Assembly: GCA_030760725.1 (NCBI GenBank)
Contig: JASWHV010000001.1
Span: 79,195,683 to 79,259,682, forward strand
Length of the DNA: 64,000 nt
DNA from: Neostapfia colusana
Taxonomy: Eukaryota; Streptophyta; Magnoliopsida; Poales; Poaceae
Direction: 5' to 3'
In this document: positions 1-11,800 of the stretch, one piece after another
Layout: each line of letters opens with the position of its first letter
Position numbering within the stretch: the first letter of the stretch is position 1
The notes under the pieces: model-generated
Told to the model about the DNA's origin: nothing
What the model saw: only the letters and a program-made list of their open reading frames with translations
Database searches by the model: none
Program-made: the position numbers and the translations under genes

Positions 1-936
1 ATGGAAGCATTCTCAGGCCCACTGCAAAATCCCCAAAAAGTGGTAGCAATAAAATTCAGCTCATGTACACTTAGGAAAAATGAGGAGAATTAAAATTTGA
101 ATTATAACGGTGTAAGTTCAAAGTGGTAATTCAAAACTTCCCAAAACTTCCAAACATGGAGATCTAAATGCATAATTTGGATCTTCATATTCCAAATATT
201 CAACCTTCCAAATTTCAGCTCATTTGGAGGAGTTTTAGTATTTGTTTTGGATTAAAAGAGGAAGCCCTCTAATCTGAATTTCAAATTCAGTTTCAAATTC
301 CAATTTCCTCAATTTAAAAATTTGGGTCCACAAATGTGTTCTCCACACTTGAATTAGCAGCCATGCCAAAAATCAGAAACTTTGGAGTTGGTTTGCTATG
401 TTTTGGAACAATGCAAAAGGAAGAAATTCAAATTCCATTTTTTTAAATTCAAATGATCATATTCAATTCAAACTCCACAACAGAATTCAAATCATTTGAA
501 TTCAACTTTTCAAACCATGACTTGGGGTGAAAGTATGGACTTTAATTCTGAGTAGCTGGGGTAAAAATATCAGTGGAAATTGGATAAAAAATAGAGATGG
601 TGGGACCCCTTCGTCAGCCACACAAATGTGTTACCGCCTCTGATGACTTCGGTCGAACACCGAGCGGCCGCCAGCTCTCGGTTTCAACCGCTCCCAAGAG
701 AGAGCCGTGCCACCTCCTGCTGCCTGTTTCGCTCGGCTGGATCACTGCAAAGAGTGCACCGGAGCTACTTCGTTTTCTCCAGCTCGTGTGTGTGCCTCAG
801 TTGCGTTTCCTCGCACCGAACACCACCGCCCGGTTCCTCCCGATCAACCACAGCACCTGAGCTTGGTTGCTCGAGCCTTGTACAGCAAAAACCATCACCC
901 ACACGTGCTCTAGCCATCCACCATCCCTACTCCTTC
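1..936 (+). repeat. Duplicate of 8830-9765 spanning a host/LTR junction
   Basis: This block matches 8830-9765 at every line I compared, at a constant offset of 8829. It holds 22 bp of coding sequence from host element D, then the first 914 bp of element C's LTR from the TG at position 23. At 937 the match stops abruptly. Because it includes the flank of C's insertion site, it cannot be a separate insertion of the same family; it is a copy of this locus. The true LTR pair of C (8852 and 19337) differs by visible substitutions, so this copy is much younger than the C insertion. A tandem duplication of period 8829 bp or an assembly duplication would both explain it. Confidence 0.9.
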
Positions 937-3060
937 CACGTGTCAACTCCCTATGGCTCCCTAAAGGCGGCCTTGATTGATTCAGACGCATATTCTGGCG
1001 GGAACCGACCTCAACTCATGTATAAATAGGGCCCCATACCCCTCACTTGAACACACACCACTTGAGTAATACTCTCTTGTATACACACTCTATCCAAGTT
1101 CTTAGTGGAGTATAGGATGTAGGTAGGAGCCTCTAGTTACCAAGTCCACTTTGGAAAAGGTATGGCTTATGTATCTTTTCCTTTGTTATTGACTTTATTC
1201 TTAATTATAATATTAGTCTTATTTTATTCATATGCTTGGATGAATCTTTCTTGTTTGATTGTGGAATCCATGCATGTGGTAGGTTTAGTTGTTCTTATGA
1301 TAGTATATTAACCTTGTTAGTATGTTATCATAAACATCATTGGCCTCCACTATAGTATAATTATGTATGATATGAATATGTTAGTATGAATAACATAGTT
1401 TTGGTCCCAACATTGGTTCAACGATGTTTAGGTTAATCATTGCCTTAGAATGATATTTGTATCGCGACTCCTAAGGTATTTACTTAGCATGCAAGCGTGG
1501 TGCTTGGATATTTAAGTAGCGTTGGATGTCTCGTAGACCCACGGATTGAAGGGGTAGGCGGCAGGCAGTGACAGCCCTGTCCGTCCATTGTAATCACCCA
1601 CGTTCAGCTATGCCATAGGCTCTTGATGCGAGTCGCTCGAGTGTTAACAGGTGTAAGCCCGTGCTCGATATGTTAGACCACTAAGCCCTAGTATTCATTA
1701 CTAGCATACCCATGTGTGCACTATTAGGCTTTGCATATGTATACTAGAAGCACATTAGGAACAACCCCTTATCTTAGCCTAACTCTCACTTGGACTATCT
1801 TACCTTTAGGAGTAGATTGCTTAATTATGTGTCACACTACCCTTGCTATCCTTTTTATCCATCCTACTTGGCTTCCTACTAAAACACCCAATCCTATCTA
1901 TCATCTTTCCACACTTCACCTTCCTTTGGGATATACAATACCCTAGGGAATACTCTTGGGTTAAATGCTACAACGGTATTTTCTGTGCACTTGCGGAACT
2001 CATCTTGTTTTGTCCCTAGGTTAGCCTAGTTTTCTTAAGCATTGTTGGCATCCACCGGTAGGATGTAACTGTAGACGTTAATAAATACTAACACTTGACC
2101 AATTTTGTTCCTACTTTCGGATATTAGTTAGAATTAATTGCATATTGTCATAAATTGTAAAACCCTGGGAACCGCAAGACTCAAGAGGAGGCCATTGCAG
2201 CGGAGGTTGTAGCCTCTTGGATGCTGTTAGTGGTGAAACCTTTGTGGGCTTATACTAGTCGGAAATCCCTTTGTAAAGGCCTCGTAGTGATCTCCTAGCC
2301 ACACACCACGGAAGTGTGTGTAATTTGGTTGGCTACCATGGCTGACAGGGAGGTTCTTTTAGTCCACCCGAAAACGGGGTATGAAATCCTACTTGTGTGT
2401 AAAGCGGCACAAACTCTGTAGAGATTTGAAAACTATCATGAGAGTCGTGCTCACGGTCAAAAGCATCTTGGACTTTTTCATGATTAGTGAATTCTGAGAT
2501 GAAATTGTTGGGAAGGTTGGGTGGGAAACTTAGAAAAATTGATTTGGTTATGGGAAAGGGGTGAACTCAATTATTTAGTAATATAGGTTGCTAACTCAAG
2601 CTAAGGTGTTAGGATATGTGTGTAGTGCTTAACCATGATGTGAGCCTTTCCTTGACATTGGCCTTAATATCATTTGTTTTCCACACTTATTGAGTACCTT
2701 AGGTACTAAGACTTGCTTTTTGTTGGATTTAATTTGATGCTCGGGCTATGGTGATGGCGTGCAATACAACGAAGACGATGTCGACCCAGAATATTTTTAC
2801 TAGCTAGGCTAGCGGAATCCCCCTGGTAACGCCTGTGATGGAGCTCCACTAGAAATTATCCGCTGCTATGTTATTAATGTATCTAGTCCTTTTACTTAGC
2901 ATTTAAAGACATTTATGTATTACTTTATGTACTCATTGAACTTTGGATGTAATATATGGTATTTCACTATTTGTTGTCACATGTATGAATGAACGATCTT
3001 GGCATACATGTGAGAAATACATTTGGTTTTTCTTTATGAAAATTGAGTGTGATAATTTAT
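937..3060 (+). mobile_element. Left-truncated LTR fragment of an unclassified retrotransposon
   Basis: There is no credible coding sequence here. The segment starts abruptly at 937 and shows LTR-like organisation: a TATA box at 1021 followed by about 2 kb of non-coding sequence. Its length and style resemble the long LTRs of Tekay-type elements, but it does not align with element C's LTR beyond 936. I saw no primer binding site after it and no partner LTR in the window, so the right end near 3060 is approximate. It could also be non-LTR intergenic sequence. The family call is weak. Confidence 0.45.
1021..1028 (+). promoter_or_regulatory. TATA box of the 937-3060 LTR fragment
   Basis: TATAAATA is followed by GGGCCCC, a typical plant core promoter context, inside a sequence with no long open frame. 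In an LTR it would mark the U3/R boundary about 25-35 bp downstream. Confidence 0.5.
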
Positions 3061-3316
3061 GTAGCCAATAAGAAGCGTTGTTTTTCAATAGAATGAGTAA
3101 ATCATAAGCAGGTCAAAAGTTACAAGATCAAGGTTGTGTATAGCGTTATGGACCAGGGTTTGAGGCTGTGTTTTACAGAGAAATTGAATTATACCAGAAA
3201 CAATTAAAGTCGAGAGCACGGCAAAAAAGAATTGGCAGAGCCGTCCCGTGTTCGAGGAAATTAGCAGAGTCCTCATGTGTTCAATGTTTGTTTGGACTAT
3301 CTATAAATTACTGCAA
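3061..3316. other. Unassigned 256 bp, possibly a relic of host element D
   Basis: This stretch lies between the LTR fragment and truncated element A. A short frame from 3168 gives a basic peptide rich in Lys, Arg and Gln that I could not match to any domain. If A is inserted in D, this may be D sequence left of A, but no target duplication of A was found to prove it. Confidence 0.3.
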
Positions 3317-4230
3317 TGTGCCGGTGGGTTTCGAACCTCCTCCCTGCTAAGGAGGGCTCCGGAGCCGACACGTGCCCCTGGCTCCGGCCTCAGCCTCCCC
3401 GCTGAGGTGAGGTCCGGGGCTGCCACGTATCCCCAGGCTCCGAACCTCCTCCCTGCTGAGGACGACTCCGGAGCCGACACGTGCCCTTGGCTCCGGTCCG
3501 AGCCTCCCTGTTGAGGCAGGGTCCAGAGCTGCCACGTGTATCCCGGCTCCGAATCCGCCAAGGATAGCTCCGAAGTCGCCACGTGCCCCACGATCCGTCG
3601 CGAGCTGTCGGTCGGCGAAGTCAAGGAGGAAGTTCACGGCCAGGTCGTGCATTCAAGGCCCGCACCTTCCACAGAAGCATGGCGCACGGCTCCGTCCTCC
3701 GCCTGATCGTCATTACGGTGACAAGACAGGGTGGCAAGGTGTGACATCGGTACATTACCACCCAACAGAGTGAGAAGACGCAGCGACAAGACGGCGTCTC
3801 ATCATCACCTGCCACACGGACAGGGGCGCTCAGCGCGCCAAACGGTGAGACTTAACTCCCCACAAACTACTCTACTTAGGGTAGTGAAAACCCTAGATCA
3901 TGTATAGGGTTCAGACAGTTTCGGAGCCACCTGTCGGGCTCCAAGCCTCACCATAACCACCCCAGCCTTGGGTTATAAAAGGATCGGGGTGTCCACCCAA
4001 CAAAGGGTTTGCAACCCTGGGACTCCCACACTCATACGCACAAGCAATACAGAAAACACTCCTGTGGACGTAGGTATTACGCTCCGGCGGCCCGAACCAC
4101 GTAAATCTCAGTGTTCACCCGCTCTCTCGAGACGGATCACGCAAGAGACACCAAGCCCCTCCAAACAAAGAACCTCCGCGGGCTGCTCCTGTAGAATGTT
4201 GGGAGGAGTGTTGCAGATCACACTCCGACA
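3317..4230 (+). repeat. Element A 5' LTR, truncated at its left end
   Basis: It aligns with 6618-7560 along its length, including the shared terminus CACTCCGACA. It holds about two 109-bp GC-rich units (ACACGTGCCC landmarks at 3368 and 3477) and a TATA box at 3974-3980. The left boundary falls inside a tandem unit rather than at a clean LTR end, so part of U3 has been lost. Confidence 0.85.
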
Positions 4231-4250
4231 TTTGGCGTGGCAGGTAGGGG
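4231..4250 (+). promoter_or_regulatory. Putative primer binding site of element A
   Basis: TTTGGCGTGGCAGGTAGGGG follows the LTR terminus directly, where a tRNA primer would anneal. I could not assign the tRNA with confidence; the sequence may have mutated. Confidence 0.55.
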
Positions 4251-4689
4251 AGCTTTACACGCTCTCTATGTGACCATGGTAAACATCACCTCCATTTGCG
4301 AGACTTTTCGCCCACCTCGCCATCGTCTCTAGGCGGCAGACGATGAGGCCACCTCCCGCTCCATGGCGGGCAGGCCTGGTCCAGCCAGCGAACAGACGAT
4401 CGGCGTGCCAACGGCGCCCAGATCCGGCCAAGCCGGTGCCCCTGTGGCACCCACGGCGCCCAGGTCTGGACGGGTCGGCGACCGCACGGTAGGCGTCCCT
4501 CGGCACTCACACCGCCAGTGGCCGCTTCCCCCCGGCAGCCCTCTACTCCGACGGTGGCGACAGTACCACCACGATCGAGCCCGGAGAGTCTGCTTGCCGC
4601 AGCACGCGCCCTGCTCCAGAACCCTCCGGGCGAGGGTGCCACCCCCGATGCGGCAGAGTAGTGGAAACATGACATCGACCACCTCATTG

Positions 4690-5984
4690 CCGCATCCATG
4701 AACTCTCCTGCCTACAGGGAACAGCGGGATGAACCCTTGCAGGCCCAGTCACGTACGCCGATGGTGGCCCATGGGACAGCAACTACGCGTGTGATGGCCA
4801 CAGCTGACCTCAGGATTGAGCTAAACCGTTGCCACGCAAGAGAGGATGGTCGTATCACCATCGAGAGTGGCCGAGAGAGGTGTCGCAACCTCAAAGGAGA
4901 GTACGGCTCCCTAAGTGCTGTACCAGCGGGGCGTGCCCCGCAAGCACCTGCCTCCCATGGAGCAGTCGGAGGCTGCATGGCGCTCACCCCCACACCTTCG
5001 CATGGTGGTCTGGCCACCCATGTTCCGGCCCCACTTGCCGGAGAAATACGATGAGACGGTCAACCCCGCCGAGTTCCTGCAGATCTACTCCACCTCCATT
5101 CTTGCTGCAGGAGGGGATGAGGCCGTCATGGCCAACTACTTCCCCGTGACCCTTACCGGCACTGCCCAGTCATGGCTCATGAACCTTCCCCTAGGCTCCA
5201 TCACATCCTGCGAGGAGTTGTGCTGGAGATTCACAGACAACTTCGGGAGTTCCTACACGTGCCCCGGCACCAAGCTCAACCTCCATGCCGTGCGTCAGTG
5301 AGATGGGGAGTCACTGTGATCCTTCATCCAGCGATTCTCCCATGTTAGGAACTCCATCCACTGCATCTCCAACGCCTCTGTCGTCGTCAGCCTTCCGGCA
5401 GGGCGTCCGCGACAACATGATGCTCGAGAAGTTAGCCACGCACAACGTACAAGACGTCTATAAGCTTTTCAGCCCGGCCGACAAGTGCACCAGAGCGGCG
5501 GAAGGCCAGGACCAGCACTCTCGACCTGCCTCTGTGGCAGGGAGTGCTGGGGAAGCCGTTGCTCTGTGCAGCGGCAAGAAGAACAAGACCAGAGGCAAGA
5601 ACAAGCCTCTGTCCGGGGCACCCATAGCCGCCCTTGCAGCAGCCGGTGGGGCCGAGCCCAGCGCACCTACAAGCGTCCACGACCGTCGTCTGCAAGCGAT
5701 GACGGCCAGTGGTCCTGGTGCACAACTCAAACCATCACAGCGCCAGCGACTGCCGTGAGATCAAGAAGCTTGCGGAGCGCTTCCGTGAGCTGCAACAAAA
5801 GCGGCCGCGTCAAGACAGCACACCCACCCGCCAGCGGGAGGGCAAACAAAAGGCCAAACCTGAGGCCAGCGCAGAGCAGGAGATGGAGTACCAAGATGCC
5901 GAGCGGGCGTTGAAAGCCGTCTATGGCCACTCGAACTCCAACTCCAGCGCCGACAATGAGCGACACATGGCACTCCACGTCTAA
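4690..5984 (+). pseudogene. gag: Element A gag (degenerate)
   Basis: Gag forms the virus-like particle that packages retrotransposon RNA. The Retrotrans_gag core is readable from about 5030 to 5500 (LPEKYDETVNPAEF, then the SWLMNLP and HAVRQ landmarks), followed by an Arg/Lys-rich segment and a nucleocapsid-like His/Cys stretch near 5710-5760. A TGA at 5299-5301 interrupts the core, probably from CGA by C-to-T change, and the frame shifts at about 5300 and 5710. Upstream of 4900 the protein is low complexity and the start is uncertain. Instead of pol, only an integrase tail follows. This is a clear pseudogene; the family assignment is confident at the Ty3/gypsy level. Confidence 0.75.
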
Positions 5985-6099
5985 CCAGACGTCTCCCCCC
6001 CCTCGGAAACACCCTCTTACACTGGTGTAGGGGGTCGAGGCTGCCCTCCCCCCGGAAACCACCATGGGATCATCCCACGTCTGAGCATACGGAGAAGCC

Positions 6100-6335
6100 A
6101 TGCAGGACCAGCTCCGGGGTGAATATATCGACCTCGTCGACGAGGCAACATGGCTAGCGGCTGCTCGAAACGCGCTACACCACCAAATGCTGTGGCGATA
6201 TCAGCAGCAGTACGCGCGGAGTAGACAGCCCAAGGTGGGGGCACCTAGTGCTTCGGCGAATACTTTCTCGAGAAGGGATGACAAACCCTCCCCCAGCTGG
6301 GAGGGTCCCTTCCGAGCAACACAAGTATGTCGCAT
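6100..6335 (+). pseudogene. Element A integrase C-terminal tail
   Basis: The frame carries the Tat integrase tail landmarks: a WLAAARNALHHQMLWRYQQ-type helix at about 6150-6210 and PSWEGPFRATQVCR at about 6292-6333, the segment that precedes the 3' end of pol in this family. Protease, RT, RNase H and the integrase catalytic core are missing between gag (ending 5984) and this point, a deletion of several kilobases in a full element. A short GC-rich segment (5985-6099) bridges the two. Confidence 0.7.
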
Positions 6336-7560
6336 GGAGGGGATAAGACAGCCCAGGCCCGCCGCCCTGCTGAGGTGGGCGCTAGCATAGCCATGTGTCA
6401 TTGGCTCCGAGGTCATCCCCGGGACTGCCACGTGCGCTTGGGCTCCAGAACCCAAACCTGCCCTTGGCTCCGGCCCGAGCCTCCCCGCTGAGGTGAGGTC
6501 TTCGGCTGCCATGTGTCGGTGGACTCCAAACCTCCTCCCTGCTGAGGAGGACTCCGATGCCGACACGTGCCCCTGGCCGTGGCCCGAGCCTCCCTGCTGA
6601 GGTGAGGTTCGGGGCTGCCATGTGTAGGTGGGCTCCGAACCTCCTCCTTGCTGAGGAGGGCTCCAGAGCCGACACGTGCCCTTGGCTCCAGTCCGAGCCT
6701 CCCCGCTGAGGTGAGGTCCGGAGCTGCCACGTGTTGGTGGGCTATGAACCTCCTCCCTACTGAGGAGGGCTGCAGAGCCGACACGTGCCCTTGACCCCAG
6801 ACCAGGTCTGCCCGCTGAGGCGAGGTCCGGAGCCGCCATGTGTATCCCAGCTCTTAATCCGCCAAGAAGAGCTTCGGAGCCGCCACGTACCCCATGATCC
6901 GTCACGGGCTGTGGGTTGATGAAGTCAAGGAGGAAGTGCATGGTCAGACCATGCATTTAAGGTTCGCGCCTTCCCTAGAAGCATGGCGAATGGCGCACGC
7001 CTCCGTCCTCTGCCTGATCGTCATTACTGTGACAAGACAGGACGGTGAGGCATGACAGCCGTACAGTGCCACCCAACGGCACAGAGCCGCCTAGCAGAGC
7101 AAGAAGACGTGGTGATAATACGACGTCTTCATCATCACCTGCCACATGAACAGGGGCGCTCAGCGCACCAGGCGGTGAGACTTAACACCCCACCGACTAC
7201 TCTACTTAGGGTAGTGAAAACCCTAGATCATGTATAGGGTTCAGACAGCTTCAGGGACACCTGTTGGGCCCATAGCCTCACTGTAACCACCCCGGTCTTG
7301 GGCTATAAAAGGACCGAGGTGCACACCCGGCAAAGGGTTCGTAACCCTACGACTCCCACACTCATACGTGCAAGCAATACAGCAAACGCTCCCACGGACC
7401 TAGGGTATTACGCTCCGGCAGCCCGAACCACGTAAATCTCAGTGTTACCTGCTCTCTCAAGCCGGATCGTGCTAGGGACGCCAAGCCCCTCCAAACAAAG
7501 AACCTCCGCGGGATGCTCCTGTAGAAGGTCCGGAGGAGTGTCGCAGCTCACACTCCGACA
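6336..7560 (+). repeat. Element A 3' LTR
   Basis: The end at 7560 (CACTCCGACA) matches the 5' LTR end at 4230. The start is set near the conserved GGATAAGACAGCC segment, which also appears in the antisense fragment inside element B. It contains a 109-bp tandem array and a TATA box at 7304-7310. The start is accurate only to a few tens of bases. Confidence 0.75.
6427..6840 (+). repeat. 109-bp GC-rich tandem array in the element A LTR
   Basis: The landmark ACACGTGCCC recurs at 6563, 6672 and 6781, exactly 109 bp apart, with a diverged unit upstream. Each unit includes a CCTCCTC...GAGGAGG inverted pair and a CCTC...GAGG pair around GCTGAGG, so each can fold as short hairpins. The 5' LTR has about two units. 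Long antisense open frames here are a by-product of the repeat composition. Confidence 0.85.
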
Positions 7561-7582
7561 GTACTGGTCAGGTCTGTAGGAC

Positions 7583-8851
7583 GTGCAAAAAGTTCTGGTG
7601 TGCATAATATTAAAGGTTTGGCTGCTAGCGACTCGAATGATAAAATCAGAACGGTCGCACTCCAACAAAAAATGCAGCACGTCAAGGCGAGACAAGGCAT
7701 TTGGAGGTGAACAAAGTAGGATCAGTTGCCTCAAGCACCAAACCAAAGCCTCGATGGTGCCAACAGGACTCACAGGTACTCATAAAAGAAGAATACAGCG
7801 GCTGCGAGCTCTTGAGATCAGAGAAGAGCAGGCTGAGATGAGGCTTGACGAATGGTTCAACAAAGCTATACCAATGATACCTGCAAAGATGACTTGGCAG
7901 GAGAAGTGCATCGAGAAGGAAGGGAATAAAACTGATGATAACATGATGGATGGTGAAGGTTCAGAAGCTAGAAAAGGTACACCAGCTGACATGGAAATCA
8001 ACATGGTTTTTGCATTGCCTGCTGAATTTCTCGCACCTGAGTCTGAAGTTGCTGAACTAACTCTTGGCCCAAAAAACGTTATATTTGAGAAGCCAGAGAA
8101 GTATGGACAGCATTTTAAGCCTTTTTTCATAAAGGATCATGTTGATGGTAAGCCAATTGGTCGCATACTGGTTGACGGTGGCGCTGGTGTTAATATTATG
8201 CCCTTTTCGGTTTTATTCTAAGTTGGGCCAAAAAGAAAGTGAACTGATGAAAATCAACATGGGGCTTAGTGGATTTTCAGAAGACTTATCTGAGGCTAAG
8301 GGTGTCATCTCCATGGAAGTTACAGTTGGAAGTAAGACTCTACCTACTGATTTTTTTGTTGTTGATGTTAGAGGTCGATACAACATTCTTCTGGGGCGTG
8401 ACTGGATCCATGCAAATTGTTGTGTACCATACACTTTGCATCAGTGCTTGATTCAGTGGGTTGGTGATGATGTGGAGACAATTGGAGCAGATAATTTGGC
8501 CTGGATTGCCATGACTGAAGCGTCGGTTGATTGGCAACACGGCAGCATGCAGTGTTTGATGAGTACTGATTTATCATATTATGATTATGTTAGCATAGGT
8601 AAAGATGGTTTTTTCCTGTTCATGTACAGCCAGCTAGTGTAGCTCAGCTTAATGATTTATCTTTGTAAAATGGATAAAGACCAAAGTATAAAGTGGCTAG
8701 AACGGTGTATGGAGGAGTATCGTTCAGGAAAGATCGATATGCATAAGACACTTGAAGATTTTGATTGCATAGAGAAACATGGACAAGGATTCTCATCGGC
8801 TGATCCACTTGAGGAGATTGATATTGGTGATGGAAGCATTCTCAGGCCCAC
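7583..8851 (+). pseudogene. Element D gag end and aspartic protease
   Basis: The retropepsin-like motif LVDGGAGVNIMP lies at about 8169-8204; the DGG form is common in Tat-lineage proteases. A frameshift at about 8220 separates it from the rest of the fold (NILLGRDWIHANCC near 8380), which continues to 8640. The frame then runs on as the protease-RT linker, with the conserved DGSILRPT ending exactly where element C is inserted at 8851. Upstream (7750-8000) is a basic and acidic gag C-terminal region. The protein would mature Gag-Pol; this copy is broken by frameshifts and by two insertions. Confidence 0.75.
8847..8851 (+). repeat. Target site duplication of element C, left
   Basis: CCCAC directly precedes the LTR's TG and is repeated at 23253-23257 directly after the terminal CA of the 3' LTR. 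The 5-bp length is standard for Ty3/gypsy integrases. Confidence 0.95.
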
Positions 8852-11800
8852 TGCAAAATCCCCAAAAAGTGGTAGCAATAAAATTCAGCTCATGTACACT
8901 TAGGAAAAATGAGGAGAATTAAAATTTGAATTATAACGGTGTAAGTTCAAAGTGGTAATTCAAAACTTCCCAAAACTTCCAAACATGGAGATCTAAATGC
9001 ATAATTTGGATCTTCATATTCCAAATATTCAACCTTCCAAATTTCAGCTCATTTGGAGGAGTTTTAGTATTTGTTTTGGATTAAAAGAGGAAGCCCTCTA
9101 ATCTGAATTTCAAATTCAGTTTCAAATTCCAATTTCCTCAATTTAAAAATTTGGGTCCACAAATGTGTTCTCCACACTTGAATTAGCAGCCATGCCAAAA
9201 ATCAGAAACTTTGGAGTTGGTTTGCTATGTTTTGGAACAATGCAAAAGGAAGAAATTCAAATTCCATTTTTTTAAATTCAAATGATCATATTCAATTCAA
9301 ACTCCACAACAGAATTCAAATCATTTGAATTCAACTTTTCAAACCATGACTTGGGGTGAAAGTATGGACTTTAATTCTGAGTAGCTGGGGTAAAAATATC
9401 AGTGGAAATTGGATAAAAAATAGAGATGGTGGGACCCCTTCGTCAGCCACACAAATGTGTTACCGCCTCTGATGACTTCGGTCGAACACCGAGCGGCCGC
9501 CAGCTCTCGGTTTCAACCGCTCCCAAGAGAGAGCCGTGCCACCTCCTGCTGCCTGTTTCGCTCGGCTGGATCACTGCAAAGAGTGCACCGGAGCTACTTC
9601 GTTTTCTCCAGCTCGTGTGTGTGCCTCAGTTGCGTTTCCTCGCACCGAACACCACCGCCCGGTTCCTCCCGATCAACCACAGCACCTGAGCTTGGTTGCT
9701 CGAGCCTTGTACAGCAAAAACCATCACCCACACGTGCTCTAGCCATCCACCATCCCTACTCCTTCGATCTCTGCTGTGGGAGCTCGAAATTCTCGGAGTT
9801 GCAACTGTGCCGCTGTGAACACCGGAAGTTCTAGCTTTCGGTCACCGTGGACAGCTCAACCCGGAGAAGCTCACATCCAAGCGATCCAAACCATCGGTGC
9901 ACCTACGATCAGAGCTGCTCACCTCCAAATTCAGCCCAAGACGTGATTCCTCGGAGGAGAATTCGGAAATTTTCCCCCGGGCAGTGCAACTCGACCCCGA
10001 GGTGAAGAGTTGCTAAATTCAGCTTCAATTTGTGTTGTGAGTAGCTCAAATCTTGCACACAAGCTCTAGACTAGCTAGAACCCTTCCTTCCTCGATTCTA
10101 GGTTGGGAAATTAGGTGTAGAGCGAGGATTTCACGTTCTTGTCGCGGGAACATCTTCGGACCGCTTCGGGCGCACGGTGCCGATCGGTTTGGAGGGCTCT
10201 CCGGCAGATTTGGCTGCCATGTCTAGCTTCTACACCTCCCACTGGTGCTCTAGGACCCAATAACACATCGTTTGGTGGAGAATTCACCGTCCACAACCTT
10301 GCCGGAGATCGAGTTCTCACTGTTGCCGGTGCGCGGTGGTTTTCAGGGAGATCCGGCCGCCGGTGACCCCACCAGGGTGTTCAGCGTGCCTGAAAACAGG
10401 GGGGCGGCCAGTATAGGGCCGGGAGACGGCCGGGAATGCCGTTCCCGCCACCCTCACCAGAGCAACGCCGTGGGTTCCTCTGTTTGGCGCGAGATAGAAA
10501 AGGGATCTGACGTGTGGGGCCTGCAACCGAGTTTAAGCTTTTCCAGATTTTCCTATTCTAGTGCAAACTTTGGAGAGCCATAACTTTGTGTAGGAACCTA
10601 CAAAAATTGTGAAACCAATTTTATTGGAATCCTCATGAGGAGTACTTCACAGAGGAACAAATTGCTTGCTATGAAAATGCCCAGGAATTTCTGTAGAATT
10701 GTTTATACTAAATATTTTGGAGATTTATTTCAGGGGCAATTCTTTATGAAACATTCCCCAATTTGGGAAGCTAATCCTTTTCATAGTTACTGATCTCCAG
10801 TAAAAATTTGAGCTCCATTGGAGTTCATTTGCTAGGCTAAATTTCCTTCCAAAGTTCAGCCCTTATTTGGAAAATCAAATTTAAACAGAAACTTTTTCAG
10901 AACTCCTGTCCAGCTTCAAAAATTCATATCTCTCTGTGGGTAGCTCCAAAAATGGTGAAACAAATTTTGTTAGAACCATGGATACCTACCCTAATCAGAT
11001 CTTCAACTGTTAGTCATGTCAAAGCTCCTGATTTGGGCTCAAAATTCAGAGAAGCCTTGTACTTGTAGGAATTTTGGAGACTACATTGTGCAATGACATT
11101 TCTCCAAATTTTGCTAAAATCATCCTTAGAGAGTCTAGTATCCACTGTAAAAATCCCAAAGCCAATTAAGGGACCTAAATAAAAGTAGCTCTAAATAAAA
11201 GTGTACTTCTTATATACAACTTGCACTTATGCATGTATTTTGCTACATTTCATAATAGTGACCGAAGTTGAGGATGCACCGGAGCCCTTGGACGTCCTGC
11301 CACTTGAAGCTGACTTCCCATTTAACTCGCAACCAGGCAAACTCCGGTTTGCATTTAAGTACTTTTGCAAATTCTTTATTTGTATCACTTATGTCTAGGG
11401 TGAATGCTTGCATTAGAGTTAGGGTGATTGAAACCCCACTTGCATAACCTTTAAATCCTATGAAGAGTTGGGTAGTTACAGACTCGACGAGTAGTGAATG
11501 CTGTGCTAATATGCTTAGGATCTCGGAAGAAGTCGAGTAGTTGGAATGTACTCGCGAGGTAAGGTTTTATCACACGGTTTGGTCAGAATAGAAAATGACT
11601 TAAGAGTGGAGAAAATGAGACCCGGCAGGGGGGATAGGAAGCAGTGGGCGGAGGTCTCATGTGCGTAGCCCTGTTGGTGTTGATTGAGGACCGAGTCGTG
11701 TGCGGGCCTGCTGAACTATTATCGAACAGTACCGGATGGCATACTGACATAAGCAGGAAACCAATGTAATTGGTTAACCTGGGTGTCGAGGCTTACCCAA

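Larger units (their letters stand above)
3317..7560 (+). mobile_element. Element A: Tat-like Ty3/gypsy retrotransposon, pol deleted
   Basis: Two co-linear LTRs (3317-4230, left-truncated, and about 6336-7560) flank a 2.1-kb internal region. The internal part has a primer-site-like sequence directly after the LTR, a recognisable gag, and only the C-terminal tail of integrase; protease, reverse transcriptase, RNase H and the integrase core are absent. The gag style matches the RIRE2-like/Tat elements of grasses. The base composition is GC-rich, unlike its neighbours. No target duplication is visible (GTACT follows the right end), in keeping with loss of the left end. It lies in the same orientation as host element D and is a non-functional deletion derivative. 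Confidence 0.8.

Noticed and set aside
628..1029. 133-codon plus-strand open frame, also at 9457 and 19942
   Set aside because: It lies inside the C LTR; the three copies change frame and length, and no domain is visible.
3061..3316. Left flank of element D proven by a target duplication of A
   Set aside because: GTACT after A's right end is not found before 3317; A's left end is truncated, so the link is not shown.
6201..6956. Long minus-strand open frame (251 codons) and similar GC-rich frames at 3301-3652 and 4286-4699
   Set aside because: They overlap the 109-bp tandem repeats or degenerate gag of element A. The peptide is itself repetitive and matches no domain; it follows from GC-rich composition.
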